Source: Nitrososphaeraceae archaeon (GTDB taxonomy: Archaea > Thermoproteota > Nitrososphaeria > Nitrososphaerales > Nitrososphaeraceae). From it: a stretch of DNA of 32,328 bases. The notes below the pieces were generated by a model that saw only the letters and a list, made by a program, of their open reading frames with translations, made no database searches and was not told the DNA's origin. Positions 31,709 through 32,328 of this stretch are shown here, piece by piece (the stretch's first letter is position 1; every line of letters begins with the position of its first letter). A program made the position numbers and the translations under genes. The DNA is taken from contig JADDOW010000113.1 in assembly GCA_016782225.1 (NCBI GenBank), positions 1-32,328 on the forward strand, read 5' to 3'.

Positions 31709-31834
31709 TTGGCATGGGTGGCGCTCAAATCTTCGTAAGGCATTCTAAAATAAAAACAAACAAATAAATAGGAACATCATGTTAATTGATCTCCGTTTAA
31801 CACATTTACAATTAGTGAATTTTATTCCTAACGA

Positions 31835-31852
31835 ATTATATAGAAATATTTA
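31835..31852 (+). promoter_or_regulatory. TATA-like boxes for the exported repeat protein
   Basis: The sequences attatatag and aaatattt lie 45-60 bases before the ATG at 31897, giving an mRNA start near 31866-31876, at the foot of the stem-loop 31875-31898. Confidence 0.42.
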
Positions 31853-31874
31853 TCTAAATCCATTAATATGTAAA

Positions 31875-31898
31875 ATATGCTTATTCAATTAAGCATAT
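31875..31898 (+). promoter_or_regulatory. Stem-loop covering the start codon
   Basis: ATATGCTTA (31875-31883) pairs with TAAGCATAT (31890-31898), a perfect 9-bp stem with loop TTCAAT. The first two bases of the ATG at 31897 are in the stem. Folding could limit translation of the exported repeat protein. Confidence 0.5.
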
Positions 31899-32328
31899 GA
31901 ATCGGGGAATTACATTTTACTATACCTTTATATTGATAATTGCTACTATGTTTACTGCTTTAGGGAATTACCAAAACATCTATGCAACTTCTACATTCTC
32001 CGTTTTATCCAATGGCACTTTGAACAGCAATTTGAATGGCACTTTGAATCTATCACCACCATTTAATGATGAGGTATACAATACCGAATCAAACAATTTG
32101 AAAGATTGTGCTAATTGCATTGGCAATAATGACATAAACCCCAGTACTACCGCCCCCCTCATCAGCAACGATAATGGTGGCGGCAACGATAATGGCGACA
32201 TAGGCGGCGGCGGCGGCAACGATAGGCCTAATGGGAATGATATCGGCATAGGCGGCGGCGGCGGCAACGATGGCGGCAACGATGGTGGCAACGATAATGG
32301 TGACATAGGCGGCGGCAACGATGGGCCT
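31897..32328 (+). CDS. Exported Gly/Asn/Asp-rich repeat protein, cut by window end
   Basis: An open frame from ATG at 31897 to the end of the window, 144 codons without a stop. The N-terminus MNRGITFYYTFILIIATMFTALGNYQNIYA is split as a short basic part, a hydrophobic core and a likely cleavage site after IYA: a signal peptide. A Ser/Thr/Asn-rich part with NGT sites and a Cys pair (CANC, about residue 71) follows. From about residue 92 onward the chain is made of imperfect repeats such as GGGNDNGDIGGGGGND, rich in Gly, Asn and Asp. Asp/Asn-Gly repeats outside the cell may bind calcium. The GC-rich repeat DNA stands out from its AT-rich surroundings. I do not recognise the family. Confidence 0.72.
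   Translation, partial: MNRGITFYYTFILIIATMFTALGNYQNIYATSTFSVLSNGTLNSNLNGTLNLSPPFNDEVYNTESNNLKDCANCIGNNDINPSTTAPLISNDNGGGNDNGDIGGGGGNDRPNGNDIGIGGGGGNDGGNDGGNDNGDIGGGNDGP

Noticed and set aside
31980-32318. Pro/Ser/Leu-rich minus-strand ORF at the window end
   Set aside because: It is the antisense shadow of the GGC/GAT repeat codons of the exported protein, which has a clear signal peptide.
1-32328. CRISPR array or complete insertion sequence
   Set aside because: No regularly spaced direct repeats and no transposase motifs were seen. The only recombinase is the tyrosine integrase.

Overview
The window looks like a piece of an AT-rich chromosome from an ammonia-oxidising archaeon of the Nitrososphaerales (Thaumarchaeota) or a close relative. 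The lineage is inferred from content: a proteasome beta subunit, an archaeal ProRS, Sec11-type signal peptidase, Tsr3, Nip7, a DRG-type GTPase, the coenzyme F420 genes cofC, cofD and cofE, archaeal RNase P RNA, a tRNA with a bulge-helix-bulge (BHB) intron in the D-loop, TATA-box promoters with very short leaders, and several small lineage-type proteins. No genus is claimed.

Layout. Positions 1-3003 are the end of an integrated element: a truncated acidic ORF, an AbrB-like protein, a winged-helix protein of unknown function and a complete tyrosine integrase next to the 3' end of tRNA-Arg(CCU). Positions 3103-7283 hold a gene-poor stretch, a proteasome beta subunit lacking Thr1, a GHKL ATPase with a long disordered linker, a small membrane protein and a PUA-domain protein. 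Positions 7405-12684 are translation and RNA maturation: a Zn-ribbon-like protein, ProRS, signal peptidase, Tsr3, RNase P RNA (identified by hand-folding), an NSUN-type m5C methyltransferase and Nip7. Positions 12806-18591 hold a possible 37-residue CPCC protein, an exported protein, cofD-cofC, a membrane-anchored cupredoxin, an Mtq2/HemK2-like methyltransferase, an isocitrate dehydrogenase-like enzyme and an exported protein. Positions 18700-24143 hold RNase HI, a possible C/D-box RNA, the DRG GTPase, a tail-anchored protein, cofE and leuC-leuD.

Positions 24161-25015 contain a frameshifted helix-turn-helix gene. Next to it is the most interesting locus: a 58-residue ORF with the signature of NHLP-clan RiPP leader proteins, facing a ycaO-tfuA pair that is followed by a four-helix membrane protein. 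YcaO-TfuA pairs make peptide-backbone thioamides. With no methyl-coenzyme M reductase in view, the substrate here is open, and a thaumarchaeal thioamidated peptide or protein is a reasonable hypothesis.

The last part (28583-32328) has inverted repeats, a small zinc protein, a conserved-looking hypothetical protein, an exported aldose dehydrogenase of the GSDH family, a gene-free stretch with three stem-loops, and the start of an exported Gly/Asn/Asp-rich repeat protein cut by the window end.

A general oddity is the number of genes that seem to start with TTG, about a third of the total.
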